This document shows positions 44,552 through 53,897 of a stretch of DNA of 64,000 nt, in pieces. The translations under genes and the position numbers were made by a program. Origin of the DNA: Gluconacetobacter tumulicola (lineage in GTDB: Bacteria > Pseudomonadota > Alphaproteobacteria > Acetobacterales > Acetobacteraceae); NCBI RefSeq assembly GCF_014174215.1, contig NZ_JABEQL010000003.1, positions 1 through 64,000 on the forward strand, in the 5' to 3' direction. Each line of letters starts with the position of its first letter. Position 1 is the first letter of the stretch. The notes under the pieces are model-generated. The model had not been told where the DNA came from. It saw nothing but the letters and a program-made list of their open reading frames with translations, and searched no databases.

Positions 44552-45961
44552 TCAGATATGCAATGCCCCGTCATAGGCGGCCAGCACCGCCTCGTGCATC
44601 GCTTCCGAAATGGTGGGATGCGGAAAGACCGTTTCCTTCAATTCAGCGTCGGTCAGTTCCGATGTCCGGGCAATGACATAGCCCTGGATCATTTCCGTCA
44701 CCTCGGCGCCGATCATGTGCGCGCCCAGCAGCTCGCCGGTTTCGGCATCGAACACCGTTTTGACCAGCCCTTCGGGCTCGCCCATCGCGATGGCCTTGCC
44801 ATTGCCGATGAAGGGGAAGCGGCCGACACGCACCTTGTGCCCGGCTTCCTTCGCGCGGGCCTCGGTCAGCCCGACCGAGGCGATCTGCGGGCGGCAATAG
44901 GTGCAGCCGGGAATGTTCAGCGGGTCGATCGGGTGGACATGCTTCCCGGCGATCGCCTCGACGCACATCACGCCCTCATGGCTGGCCTTGTGCGCCAGCC
45001 AGGGCGGCCCGGCCAGATCGCCGATGGCGTAGACGCCCGGCTCGCCGGTGAAGCATTTCGCATCGACCTTCACATGCGTCCGGTCGACGGTAACGGCGGT
45101 GCCTTCCAGGCCCAGCTTCTCGACATTGCCGACAATACCCACGGCCGAGATCACGCGATCGACGGTGATGGCGTGCGTCTTGCCCCCGGCTTCGACCGCC
45201 AGGCTGACATTGTTGGCGCCCTTGGTGATGGGCCCGAGCTTCGCACCCGTCAGGATGGTCATGCCCTGCTTGACGAACGCCTTGTGCGCCAGGGCGCTGA
45301 TTTCCTCGTCCTCGACCGGCAGGATACGGTCCAGCACTTCGACGACCGTCACCTCGGCGCCCATGTTGCGGTAGAACGAGGCGAATTCGATGCCGATCGC
45401 GCCCGAGCCGATCACCAGCAGCGATTTGGGCATTTCGGTCGGCACCATCGCCTCGCGATAGGACCAGATCAGCTTGCCGTCGGGCTCCAGCCCCGGCAGC
45501 ACGCGGGCACGCGCACCGGTCGCCAGAATGACGTTCTTCGCACTCAGCGTCGCAACCGGCTTGCCGTCCTTGGTGACGGACAGCAGGCGGCGACTGCCAT
45601 CCTTGCCCGCCAGCGCCCCGAACCCGTCGAAGACCGCAACCTTGTTCTTCTTCAGCAGGTGCCCGACGCCGGAGGAAAGCTGCCCGGCAACCTGGCGCGA
45701 GCGCTTGACCACCTTTTGCAGGTCAAAACGCACATTGTCGGCCGCGAAGCCGAAATCGCCCAGATGGTGCAGCAGGTGATTGATCTCGGACGCGCGCAGC
45801 AACGCCTTGGTCGGGATGCAGCCCCAGTTGAGGCAGATGCCGCCCAGATGATTGGCCTCGACCAACGCAGTCTGGAGCCCAAGCTGCGCGGCCCGGATCG
45901 CGGCAACATACCCGCCGGGACCGCCGCCGACGACGACGAGATCGAATTCTGTCTTGTTCAT
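44552..45961 (-). CDS. lpd: Dihydrolipoamide dehydrogenase (E3)
   Basis: FAD-dependent E3 of the pyruvate dehydrogenase complex that reoxidises lipoyl groups with NAD+. The 469 residues have VVVGGGPGGYVAAIRAAQ, the redox-active CLNWGC (Cys43, Cys48), a second nucleotide loop VIGSGAIGIEFASFYRNMG, YAIGDLAGPPWLAHKAS and the terminal HPTISE with the catalytic His-Glu. Start at 45961 gives the standard family N-terminus. Fourth gene of the pdh cluster. Confidence 0.96.
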   Translation of the reverse strand: MNKTEFDLVVVGGGPGGYVAAIRAAQLGLQTALVEANHLGGICLNWGCIPTKALLRASEINHLLHHLGDFGFAADNVRFDLQKVVKRSRQVAGQLSSGVGHLLKKNKVAVFDGFGALAGKDGSRRLLSVTKDGKPVATLSAKNVILATGARARVLPGLEPDGKLIWSYREAMVPTEMPKSLLVIGSGAIGIEFASFYRNMGAEVTVVEVLDRILPVEDEEISALAHKAFVKQGMTILTGAKLGPITKGANNVSLAVEAGGKTHAITVDRVISAVGIVGNVEKLGLEGTAVTVDRTHVKVDAKCFTGEPGVYAIGDLAGPPWLAHKASHEGVMCVEAIAGKHVHPIDPLNIPGCTYCRPQIASVGLTEARAKEAGHKVRVGRFPFIGNGKAIAMGEPEGLVKTVFDAETGELLGAHMIGAEVTEMIQGYVIARTSELTDAELKETVFPHPTISEAMHEAVLAAYDGALHI

Positions 45962-46062
45962 TGATGTACGTTCCCGGAGCAGGTGGCGGCCGGACAAGCG
46001 CCGGCCGCAAGGATGCCGGTTCAGAAAAGATCCGTGGCCCGGACGAACCGGGCCACTTCGGT

Positions 46063-47331
46063 TCAGACCACGAGGCTGAGCGGCGATTCGACCACCGAGC
46101 GGAAGGCGGCCACCCATTCGGCCGCCAGCGCGCCGTCGACCACGCGATGATCGACCGACAGCGTCACGGTCATGACGGTGGCGATCGCAATGGAATCCCC
46201 CTTCACCACCGCCCGCTTCTCGCCCGCCGCGATGGCCAGGATGGCGGCCTGCGGCGGGTTGATGATGGCCGAGAACTCCTTGACCCCGTACATGCCCATG
46301 TTCGAGATCGAGAACGAGCCGCCTTGGAATTCGTGCGGCTTCAGCTTGCCGGCGCGGGCACGGGCGATCAGTTCCTTGGCCTCGTTGCTGATCTGGCTCA
46401 GCGACTTGCGGTCGGCATTGCGGATGATCGGCGTGATCAGCCCGTCGGGCACCGACACCGCGACCGAGATATCGACATCGTCATACAGGATGGTCGCATC
46501 CTCGGTGTAGGACGCGTTGACCTTCGGCACCCGCCGCAGCGTGACGGCGACGGCCTTGATCAGCAGATCGTTGACCGACAGCTTGAACGCCCCCGCCCCT
46601 TCGGCCGGCGAGGACGCATTGAGCTGCGCACGCAGGGCCAGCAGCGCATCCAGTTCCACGTCCATGGCGACGTAGAAATGCGGAATGGTCGATTTCGCCT
46701 CGGTCAGCCGGCGCGCGATGACCTTGCGCACCGAAGAATTCGGCACGAGGGTATGCGGTACGTCGATCGCCACCGCCGGCGTCGGTCGCGGCGCGGCCTT
46801 CGGAGCGGCGGGCACGGCAGCCGGCGCGGCCACGGCCGCTTCGACGTCACGGCGCACGATGCGCCCATTTGGCCCGCTACCCTTCACCTGGGCCAGGTCG
46901 ACGCCCTTCTGGGCCGCGATACGCCGGGCGAGCGGCGAGGCGAAGACCCGCCCTGCTTTCAGTGCAACCTCGGCGACCGGGGCCGGAACGGCGACCGACG
47001 CGGCAGGCGTCGCAACCGGCGTCGCCACAGGGGCGGCCGGGGCCGCCTCAGGCGCGGCAGCAGCCGGCGCCGCATCCGGCACCGCCTCGCCTTCCGCCAC
47101 CAGAATGGCGATCGGTGCATTCACCTTCACGCCTTCGGTGCCGGCCTCGACCAGGATGCGCCCCAGCGTGCCTTCATCGACGGCCTCGACCTCCATCGTC
47201 GCCTTGTCGGTCTCGATCTCGGCGATCACGTCGCCGGAGGCGATGGCTTCGCCTTCCTTCTTCAGCCAGCGGGCCAGCTTGCCCTCGGTCATGGTCGGCG
47301 ACAAAGCCGGCATCAGGATGTTCACGGACAT
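46063..47331 (-). CDS. aceF: Dihydrolipoamide acetyltransferase (PDH E2)
   Basis: Core subunit of pyruvate dehydrogenase. The 422 residues comprise one N-terminal lipoyl domain (lipoyl Lys43 in [10 protein letters not shown]), an Ala/Pro-rich linker (about 82-125), the E1/E3-binding domain (FASPLARRIAAQKGVDLAQV, near 130-165), a second Ala/Pro linker, and the catalytic domain with DHRVVDG (His395). Starts at 47331 and lies 12 bases after pdhB. Order and length match the alphaproteobacterial type. Confidence 0.96.
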   Translation of the reverse strand: MSVNILMPALSPTMTEGKLARWLKKEGEAIASGDVIAEIETDKATMEVEAVDEGTLGRILVEAGTEGVKVNAPIAILVAEGEAVPDAAPAAAAPEAAPAAPVATPVATPAASVAVPAPVAEVALKAGRVFASPLARRIAAQKGVDLAQVKGSGPNGRIVRRDVEAAVAAPAAVPAAPKAAPRPTPAVAIDVPHTLVPNSSVRKVIARRLTEAKSTIPHFYVAMDVELDALLALRAQLNASSPAEGAGAFKLSVNDLLIKAVAVTLRRVPKVNASYTEDATILYDDVDISVAVSVPDGLITPIIRNADRKSLSQISNEAKELIARARAGKLKPHEFQGGSFSISNMGMYGVKEFSAIINPPQAAILAIAAGEKRAVVKGDSIAIATVMTVTLSVDHRVVDGALAAEWVAAFRSVVESPLSLVV

Positions 47332-47343
47332 GGCGCGTGCTCC

Positions 47344-48687
47344 TCAGACCAGCTTGCGGACCGCATCCACCACCCAGGTCGGGTTCGGGAGGGCCAGCTT
47401 TTCCAGATTGGCGGCAAAGGGCATCGGCACGTCGGCGCCGGCAACCCGCGCCGGCGGCGCGTCGAGATAATCGAACGCATGTTCGATAACCTGCATCGCC
47501 ACTTCCGCGCCGATACCGGCGAAGGGCCAGCCTTCCTCGACACAGACCAGACGGCTGGTCTTCTTCACGCTGGCCACGATCGTCTCGGTGTCGAGCGGAC
47601 GGATGGTCCGCAGATTGATCACCTCGGCCGAAATCCCCTGCTCGGCCAGGATCGCGGCGGCTTCCAGCGCCGTGCCGACCATGATCGAGAAGGCGACGAT
47701 GGTCACGTCCGTCCCCTCGCGCTCGATCTTCGCGCGGCCGATCGGCAGGATGAAATCGTCATCGATCGGGCACGGAAACTTCTGGCCGTAGAGGATCTCG
47801 TTTTCCAGCACGATCACCGGGTTCGGATCGCGGATCGCCGCCCGCAGCAGCCCCTTGGCATCGGCCGAGGACCAGGGCGCCACCACCTTCAGGCCGGGCA
47901 CATGGCCATACCAGCTCGCATAGCACTGCGAATGCTGGGCGCCCACGCGGGCGGCGGCGCCGTTCGGGCCACGGAAGACGATCGGGCAGGAAATCTGGCC
48001 GCCCGACATGTAGCGCGTCTTGGCCGCCGAATTGATGATGTGGTCGATCGCCTGCATCGCGAAATTCATGGTCATGAATTCCACGATCGGCTTCAGCCCC
48101 GTCAGCGCGGCACCGACCGCCATGCCGGTGAAGCCATGTTCGGTGATCGGCGTGTCGATCACGCGCTTCTCGCCGAATTCGTCCAGCAGGCCCTGCGAGA
48201 CCTTGTAGGCCCCCTGGTACTGCGCGACTTCCTCGCCGATCAGGAACACATCCTCGTCCCGCCGCAACTCGGCGGCCATCGCGTCGCGCAACGCTTCGCG
48301 CACCGTGATCTCGACCGTCTCGCCCCACTCCTTGTCGGGCGCGACCGTCGGTGCTGCCGGTGCCGCCTGGGCCGGAGCTGCCGGTGCGGTCTGCGCCGCG
48401 GCCGGGACAGCCGCTTTTGGCGCCGCCGCCGGCGCGGCATCCGCGCCTTCCGATTGCAGGTTCGCGATCGGCGTGTTCACCGCCACATGCTCGGTGCCTT
48501 CCGGCACCAGGATGTCGGCCAGCGTGCCCTCATCGACGGCCTCGACTTCCATGGTCGCCTTGTCGGTCTCGATCTCGGCAATCACGTCGCCGGCGGCGAT
48601 ATGGTCGCCAGGCGTCTTCAGCCAGCGGGCCAGCTTGCCTTCTGTCATGGTCGGCGACAAAGCGGGCATCAGGATCTGGGTGGTCAT
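47344..48687 (-). CDS. pdhB: Pyruvate dehydrogenase E1 component, beta subunit with N-terminal lipoyl domain
   Basis: Partner of PdhA in the decarboxylation of pyruvate. The 447 residues are about 120 longer than a plain E1-beta because of a full lipoyl domain at 1-80 (lipoyl Lys43) nearly identical to that of E2, joined by an Ala/Pro linker. The E1-beta part follows from about 125 ([38 protein letters not shown] and so on). Such a lipoylated E1-beta is known in Zymomonas, Sinorhizobium and relatives. It lies 3 bases after pdhA. Confidence 0.95.
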   Translation of the reverse strand: MTTQILMPALSPTMTEGKLARWLKTPGDHIAAGDVIAEIETDKATMEVEAVDEGTLADILVPEGTEHVAVNTPIANLQSEGADAAPAAAPKAAVPAAAQTAPAAPAQAAPAAPTVAPDKEWGETVEITVREALRDAMAAELRRDEDVFLIGEEVAQYQGAYKVSQGLLDEFGEKRVIDTPITEHGFTGMAVGAALTGLKPIVEFMTMNFAMQAIDHIINSAAKTRYMSGGQISCPIVFRGPNGAAARVGAQHSQCYASWYGHVPGLKVVAPWSSADAKGLLRAAIRDPNPVIVLENEILYGQKFPCPIDDDFILPIGRAKIEREGTDVTIVAFSIMVGTALEAAAILAEQGISAEVINLRTIRPLDTETIVASVKKTSRLVCVEEGWPFAGIGAEVAMQVIEHAFDYLDAPPARVAGADVPMPFAANLEKLALPNPTWVVDAVRKLV

Positions 48688-48690
48688 CGT

Positions 48691-49716
48691 TCAGCCCTCC
48701 ACCAGCACGTCGGTCCACAGTTCCGACGGATCGGGTTCCGGGCTGCTCTGCGCAAAATCGGCTGCATCCGCCACAATCGCCTTCACCTTGTCCTCAAGAG
48801 CTTTCAGTTCCGCCTCCTCGACACCGAGCGTCAGCAGTTCACGACGCACCCGGTCGATCGGGTCATGGTTCTTGCGCATCTCGTCCACTTCGCTGCGCGG
48901 ACGATATTTCGCGGGGTCGGACATGGAATGGCCGCGATAGCGATAGGTCGCCATTTCCAGCAGGAACGGCCCCTTGCCCTCACGGCAATATTCCACGGCC
49001 TCGCGCGCGGCCTGACGCACGGCCTCGACATCCATGCCGTCGACCTTGCGCCCCGGAATCCCCCAGGGCTCGCCATTGCGCCACAGTTCCTTGGACGCCG
49101 AGGCGCGCTCGACGCTGGTGCCCATGCCGTAATGATTGTTCTCGATCACGAACACGCAGGGCAGCTTGTGCAGGGCCGCCAGGTTGAAGCTCTCATAGAC
49201 CTGGCCCTGGTTGGACGCCCCCTCGCCGAAATAGGCGATCGAGACCTCGTCCGTGCCGCGATATTTGTTCGCGAAGGCCAGACCGATCCCCAGCGCAACC
49301 TGGGCACCGACGATCCCGTGGCCGCCATAGAAATTCTTCTCGCGCGAGAACATGTGCATCGACCCGCCCTTGCCGCGGGAATAGCCGCCCTCGCGCCCCG
49401 TCAGCTCGGCCATGACGCCGCGCGGGTCCATGCCGGCGGCCAGCATCTGCCCATGGTCGCGATAGGAGGTGATCAGCTTGTCGCCCTGCTTCAGTTCCAT
49501 CTGAACGCCGACGACCACGGCTTCCTGGCCGATATACAGGTGGCAGAAGCCGCCGATCAGACCCATGCCATACAACTGGCCCGCGCGCTCTTCGAACCGG
49601 CGGATCAGCACCATGTCGTAAAAGGCGTGCTTCAGCTCGTCCGTGGTGAAGATCGCATTGTTCCGGTCGGGATTGGAGACGCCCGCGCCAGTGCCGGACG
49701 GTTTTTTATCGCCCAT
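48691..49716 (-). CDS. pdhA: Pyruvate dehydrogenase E1 component, alpha subunit
   Basis: Thiamine-diphosphate subunit of PDH. The 341 residues carry GFCHLYIGQEAVVVG, SYRDHGQMLAAG, RGKGGSMHMFS, the cofactor motif ending ENNHYGMGTS and the regulatory-loop-like YRYRGHSMSDPAKYR. The ThDP motif reads GEG (164-166) instead of the usual GDG, so the magnesium ligand is Glu. GGGAGAG precedes the ATG at 49716; 28 in-frame codons upstream are not used. First gene of the pdhA-pdhB-aceF-lpd-lipA-ratA series. Confidence 0.95.
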   Translation of the reverse strand: MGDKKPSGTGAGVSNPDRNNAIFTTDELKHAFYDMVLIRRFEERAGQLYGMGLIGGFCHLYIGQEAVVVGVQMELKQGDKLITSYRDHGQMLAAGMDPRGVMAELTGREGGYSRGKGGSMHMFSREKNFYGGHGIVGAQVALGIGLAFANKYRGTDEVSIAYFGEGASNQGQVYESFNLAALHKLPCVFVIENNHYGMGTSVERASASKELWRNGEPWGIPGRKVDGMDVEAVRQAAREAVEYCREGKGPFLLEMATYRYRGHSMSDPAKYRPRSEVDEMRKNHDPIDRVRRELLTLGVEEAELKALEDKVKAIVADAADFAQSSPEPDPSELWTDVLVEG

Positions 49717-49820
49717 GGTTTCTCTCCCTTTTTCGCGCACCGCGGCGCCAGAGAAGGATGATTGTCCCACCCTCTGGCGCTCCGGTCTGGTGATGTTCAC
49801 TCAATTTGCCGTGTTTACGG

Positions 49821-49844
49821 ATCGGGAATGCAGATTTTCCCGAT
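49821..49844. promoter_or_regulatory. 24-base dyad in the pdhA-ScfR intergenic region
   Basis: ATCGGGAA-N8-TTCCCGAT, a perfect 8+8 inverted repeat whose arm centres are 16 bases apart. It lies about 105 bases ahead of pdhA and 147 bases ahead of the divergent regulator gene, a good position for an operator serving either. The binder is unknown; the adjacent ScfR-type regulator is the natural candidate. Confidence 0.55.
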
Positions 49845-49990
49845 AGGCCGACATGCGACGGCGATGGCGGAATCCGACGGCAGATTTACGATATTCGCTA
49901 CCTTATTTACCGTGCGGAGACCCGTCCTCAAAGGCGGAAAGAGGTGTAAGGTCGGAAACAAACCGGACGAGTATGGTAAACGGAGTGAAC

Positions 49991-51409
49991 GTGAGCGACA
50001 CCAGCGGTCGAAAGATGTTTTGCGGCAACCGCGTGCGTGCATTGCGGATCGCGAATGCGATCTCGCAGAGGATGATGGCCCAGCGCCTGGCCATTTCCGC
50101 GAGTTACCTCAATCAGATCGAAAACAACGCCAAGCCGGTCCCGACGCGATTGCTGGTGACACTGTGCGACATGTTCTCCGTCGCCCCGAGCTATTTCGGT
50201 GATGACGGCGAGATCCGGATGCTCCGCCTTCTGCGGGAGGCATCCAGCGACCCGATGTTCCGCTCCTCGCTACCGGAACGCGAGATCCATGGCGCCATTA
50301 GGGACAATCCCGCCTTCGTGAAGATGTTTCTGGAACTCTATCGCTCGGCCAGGACCATGCACGAGCAGGGGAGCGAGGCCCAGCCGGACAAACGGACGGA
50401 AGCCGAGCGCGCCTCCGCATGGTCCAAACTCTCGTCGGCCTACGAGATCGTCGGCGACTGGGTGCAGGCGGAACGGAACTATTTCGACACGCTCGACCGC
50501 GCGGCCGAACAATTGTACGAAACCGCGCGGCTGGACACGGATACGATCGGAACCGGACTGGAGCGCCACCTGCGTGACCGCTTCGGCGTCACGGTCTCCA
50601 CCACGCCGGCCGAACCCACCGTCGCCAACAGCAGCCCATGCCATTTCGACACCACTGAAAAAACCGCCCATTTCGTGCCCGGCCTGCCCGGCCCCACCCG
50701 GACATTCTGCATGGCGCGGCTGGTCGCCCATCTGGGATATTGCACGCTGATCGACGAGGCCGCACGCCACCCGCTCCTGTCCGACGAGAACACGCGCTCG
50801 ATCGCCCGCGCGGCCATGGCCAATTACTTCGCGGGCGGACTTATCATGCCGTACGAATTGTTCGCGGCAAAAGCCAAGGCCTTCAAACACGATCTCGATC
50901 GCCTGCAAACGACCTTCTCGGCCAGTTTCGAGCAGGTATGCCAGCGGCTCTCATCCCTCCAGCGTCCGGGCGCGGAGGGCGTTCCATTCTATTTCATCAA
51001 GGCGGATGTGGCGGGCAACGTCCTGAAAAGCTACAGCGCCAACCGCTTCAGCCGCGCCCGCTTCGGGGCACTGTGCCCACGCTGGAACGTCTTCGAAAGC
51101 TTCTCGGCCGCAGGAAAGCTGATCATCCAGATTTCGCAGGACACTGAAGGCGGCCTCTTCATCAGCGTGGCGCGGGCTGTCGTCTCCCACCCTCAGTCAT
51201 TCTTCGACCGCCAGCCGAAACGCGCGATCGTGCTGGGCTGCTCCGTCGCCCATGCGGACGAGGTCGTCTATTCGTCGATGCTGAACCTGCATGATCCGCG
51301 CACATTCATCTCGATCGGCCCCGGCTGCCGGTCATGCGTCCGCGCCGATTGCGAGCATCGCGCGATGCCGCAGAGCGGTTTCTTCTTTCAGCCGGCGGCA
51401 GGCGCCTGA
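49991..51409 (+). CDS. ScfR/RamB-type XRE-family regulator (short-chain fatty acyl-CoA regulator)
   Basis: Transcription factor of about 472 residues. An N-terminal XRE helix-turn-helix ([32 protein letters not shown]) is followed by a long ligand domain with an IrrE-like portion ([20 protein letters not shown]) and a C-terminal DUF2083-like region ending with clustered cysteines ([14 protein letters not shown]). Relatives sense acyl-CoA levels and control propionyl-CoA, acetate or pyruvate dehydrogenase genes. GTG at 49991 has GGAG six bases ahead; ATG at 49973 is the alternative. Divergent from the pdh operon, so PDH is the likely target. The 3' end overlaps moaC by 22 bases. Confidence 0.85.
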   Translation: MSDTSGRKMFCGNRVRALRIANAISQRMMAQRLAISASYLNQIENNAKPVPTRLLVTLCDMFSVAPSYFGDDGEIRMLRLLREASSDPMFRSSLPEREIHGAIRDNPAFVKMFLELYRSARTMHEQGSEAQPDKRTEAERASAWSKLSSAYEIVGDWVQAERNYFDTLDRAAEQLYETARLDTDTIGTGLERHLRDRFGVTVSTTPAEPTVANSSPCHFDTTEKTAHFVPGLPGPTRTFCMARLVAHLGYCTLIDEAARHPLLSDENTRSIARAAMANYFAGGLIMPYELFAAKAKAFKHDLDRLQTTFSASFEQVCQRLSSLQRPGAEGVPFYFIKADVAGNVLKSYSANRFSRARFGALCPRWNVFESFSAAGKLIIQISQDTEGGLFISVARAVVSHPQSFFDRQPKRAIVLGCSVAHADEVVYSSMLNLHDPRTFISIGPGCRSCVRADCEHRAMPQSGFFFQPAAGA

Positions 51410-51909
51410 CCCGGCGCCTCCGCTTCCGCGCGCTGATAGAGCCCCGAGCGTCCACCGGATTTCGTGATCAGGCGGATATGCTCGATCGTCAGATCGCGGT
51501 CGACAGCCTTGCACATATCGTAAAGGGTCAGGGCGCAGACGCTGACCGCCGTCAGGGCCTCCATTTCCACCCCTGTCTGCGCGGCCGTCCCGACACTTGC
51601 CTCGATCTCGATCCCCCTTCCATCCTCGGTCGGGGTCAGTTCCACGCGCACGGAACTCAGAGCCAGCGGATGGCAAAGCGGAATCAGATCCGACGTCTTC
51701 TTGGCCGCCATGATGCCCGCGATACGCGCGACAGCCAGAACATCGCCCTTCTTCATGCCACCCGACAGGATCAGATCCAGCGTTTCCCGCCGCATGATGA
51801 CCAGCCCGCGCGCGACCGCCTGCCGCACTGTCACCGCCTTGTCGGCCACATCCACCATCACGGCGTGACCATTTGCATCCAGATGGGTCAGGCCGCCCTG
51901 AACCGGCAT
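51388..51909 (-). CDS. moaC: Cyclic pyranopterin monophosphate synthase
   Basis: Second enzyme of molybdenum cofactor synthesis, converting 3',8-cyclo-7,8-dihydro-GTP to cPMP. The 173 residues contain [45 protein letters not shown] and [23 protein letters not shown], all hallmark MoaC sequences with the catalytic Lys and Asp. It follows trpC by 3 bases, a linkage usual in Alphaproteobacteria. Convergent overlap with the ScfR gene. Confidence 0.96.
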   Translation of the reverse strand: MPVQGGLTHLDANGHAVMVDVADKAVTVRQAVARGLVIMRRETLDLILSGGMKKGDVLAVARIAGIMAAKKTSDLIPLCHPLALSSVRVELTPTEDGRGIEIEASVGTAAQTGVEMEALTAVSVCALTLYDMCKAVDRDLTIEHIRLITKSGGRSGLYQRAEAEAPGQAPAAG

Positions 51910-51912
51910 GGT

Positions 51913-52779
51913 TCAGGCGCCGCCCAGCAGAATGCGGGCCGCCTCACCCGGCGACGGGTGGCGCAGCAGGCTTTCGCCGACCAGAAAACCACTGGCCCCG
52001 ATATCGTTGAGCCGGACGACATCCTCGTGCGTGCCGATCCCGCTTTCCGAAACCACGATCCGGTCCGGCGGAACCAGCGGTGCAAGCCGAAGCGTCGTCT
52101 CAAGATCCGTCTTCAACGTCTTGAGATTGCGGTTATTGATTCCGATCAACGACGTATCCAGCGCCAGGGCCCGGTTCAGTTCGGCCTCATCATGCACCTC
52201 GACCAGAACGTCCATGTCCAGCCCGCGCGCGATATCCAGCAGTTCCGCCGCCTCGCTGTCGGTCAGGGCCGTCAGGATCAGCAGGATACAATCCGCGCCG
52301 ATCAGGCGGCTTTCATGCACCTGCCAGGGATCGAGGATGAAATCCTTGCGCAGGATCGGCAGCGAACAGGCATCGCGCGCCCGCTGCAGATCTTCCGCGC
52401 AGCCATGAAAGCATGCCCCCTCGGTCAGGACCGAGATACAGGCGGCGCCGGCCTTTTCATACTCGGCGGCGATGCCGGCAGGGTCGTAGTCAGGACGCAG
52501 AATACCGGCCGAGGGCGAGGCCTTCTTGATTTCCGCGATCAGCCCGATCTGACGGTCCGCCGTCCGCTGCTTCAGCGCCTGGCCGAAACCACGGGTCGGC
52601 GTGGTGACCTCGCGGGCCCGGGCCGTAATCTCTTTCAGAGGGGTAACAGTCGCTCGCTGCGCGACATCGACCCTGGTCCGGGCGCAGATGCGCGCCAGGA
52701 CATCCGGAAGCCCATCCGGGTCCGAGGCGGTGCCGCACTCGTTCTGAGCGGGATTCGTCGCGGTATCGTTCATGATCAA
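51913..52779 (-). CDS. trpC: Indole-3-glycerol phosphate synthase
   Basis: Fourth chemical step of tryptophan synthesis, ring closure of CdRP to indole glycerol phosphate. The 288 residues include IAEIKKASPSAGILR (catalytic Lys and Glu), ISVLTEGACFHGCAEDLQ, LPILRKDFILDPWQV, IGINNRNLKTL and ESGIGTHEDV. Start overlaps the trpD stop (ATGA). A stand-alone TrpC without TrpF fusion. Confidence 0.96.
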   Translation of the reverse strand: MIMNDTATNPAQNECGTASDPDGLPDVLARICARTRVDVAQRATVTPLKEITARAREVTTPTRGFGQALKQRTADRQIGLIAEIKKASPSAGILRPDYDPAGIAAEYEKAGAACISVLTEGACFHGCAEDLQRARDACSLPILRKDFILDPWQVHESRLIGADCILLILTALTDSEAAELLDIARGLDMDVLVEVHDEAELNRALALDTSLIGINNRNLKTLKTDLETTLRLAPLVPPDRIVVSESGIGTHEDVVRLNDIGASGFLVGESLLRHPSPGEAARILLGGA

Positions 52780-53891
52780 CCCTGTATGACTTCGTCCCGC
52801 GCGGACGGCCGGCCGCCGCGCGCGGATTTCAAAACAGCCAGTGCAGATCCGTCATCCAGAACACGGGCCGCGTCAGCGACCAATGCCCGCAGCGATGCGG
52901 GCTGCACTTTTCCCTCTTTCAGAATGTCTGCACGGCCGGCGACATGCAGCGCCGCCGCCGCGTTCAGCAGAACGGTGTCCCGATAGGCCCCGTGGGCCCC
53001 GGCCAGCAAAGCCTCCAGGGCTGCCGCGTTTTCCACCGGCCCTCCTCCGGTAATCGCCGAAATCGGTGCCGGCTTCAGGCCGGCATCGGCGGGTTCCAGC
53101 GTGAAATCATACAGAACCCCGTCCTGCAACGCCACGATCGCGGTGGGGCCGGCCAGCGTCAGCTCGTCCACACCCTGGTCCACGCCGCATGTTCCATGGA
53201 CGGCCCATGCGCGCTCCGCCCCCAGAAGCTGCAAGGTCTCGACGACCGGGCGCAGCCACGACCGATCGAACACCCCCACCAGCTGACGCGTAACACCCGC
53301 CGGATTGCTCAGGGGACCGATCAGGTTGAACAGCGTCCGCACCCCCAGCGCCGTACGCGCGGGTGCGGCATAGCGCATGGCCGGATGGTGCGACGGCGCC
53401 GCCATGAAGGCCAGTCCGTTATCGTTCAGCCGTGCGGCGATCACGGCCGGATCGTCCGACAACAGAACGCCCAGCGCCCCCAGCACATCGGTCGCGCCCG
53501 ACCGTGACGACAGGGCCTTGTTGCCGTGCTTGGCCACCGGCACGCCCAGCGCTGCCAGCACGAAGGCAACGGCAGTGGAGATATTCAGCGTGCCCAGCCC
53601 GTCGCCGCCGGTTCCGCAGACATCGATCGTGCCCGCCGGCACCGGGGCCACCCGCCGCATGCGCGCACGCACGGCACGCACCGCCCCCAGCAGTTCGGCG
53701 CGCTGCTCTCCCCGCACCCGCAGCGCCATCAGGAATGCCGCGATCAGCATGTCGGGCACGCCGCCATCCATGATCAGGCCGAAAGCCTGTTCGGCGTCGG
53801 CCTCGTTCAGGGTCTCGCCGCGCGCCAGTCGGCTCAGAAGGGCCCGAAAGGCGTCGGCCGGGGCGACAGGCAGGGACGGCGTGCCATCCAT
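52776..53891 (-). CDS. trpD: Anthranilate phosphoribosyltransferase
   Basis: Transfers phosphoribose from PRPP to anthranilate. The 371 residues carry the PRPP-binding DVCGTGGDGLGTLNISTA, VAKHGNKALSSRSGATDVLGALG, and FNLIGPLSNPAGVTRQLVGVFD. About 30 residues longer than E. coli-type TrpD domains at its C-terminus. Seven bases separate its stop from the moaC-ward trpC overlap and it follows trpG by 6 bases. Confidence 0.96.
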   Translation of the reverse strand: MDGTPSLPVAPADAFRALLSRLARGETLNEADAEQAFGLIMDGGVPDMLIAAFLMALRVRGEQRAELLGAVRAVRARMRRVAPVPAGTIDVCGTGGDGLGTLNISTAVAFVLAALGVPVAKHGNKALSSRSGATDVLGALGVLLSDDPAVIAARLNDNGLAFMAAPSHHPAMRYAAPARTALGVRTLFNLIGPLSNPAGVTRQLVGVFDRSWLRPVVETLQLLGAERAWAVHGTCGVDQGVDELTLAGPTAIVALQDGVLYDFTLEPADAGLKPAPISAITGGGPVENAAALEALLAGAHGAYRDTVLLNAAAALHVAGRADILKEGKVQPASLRALVADAARVLDDGSALAVLKSARGGRPSARDEVIQG

Positions 53892-53897
53892 CTTGGG

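Noticed and set aside
45961-49761. Uninterrupted plus-strand frame of about 1,270 codons
   Set aside because: It runs antisense to the complete pdhA, pdhB, aceF genes. Its composition (Arg, Gly, His, Asp-rich, repeated where the two lipoyl domains repeat) is the mirror of GC-biased codons, not a protein.
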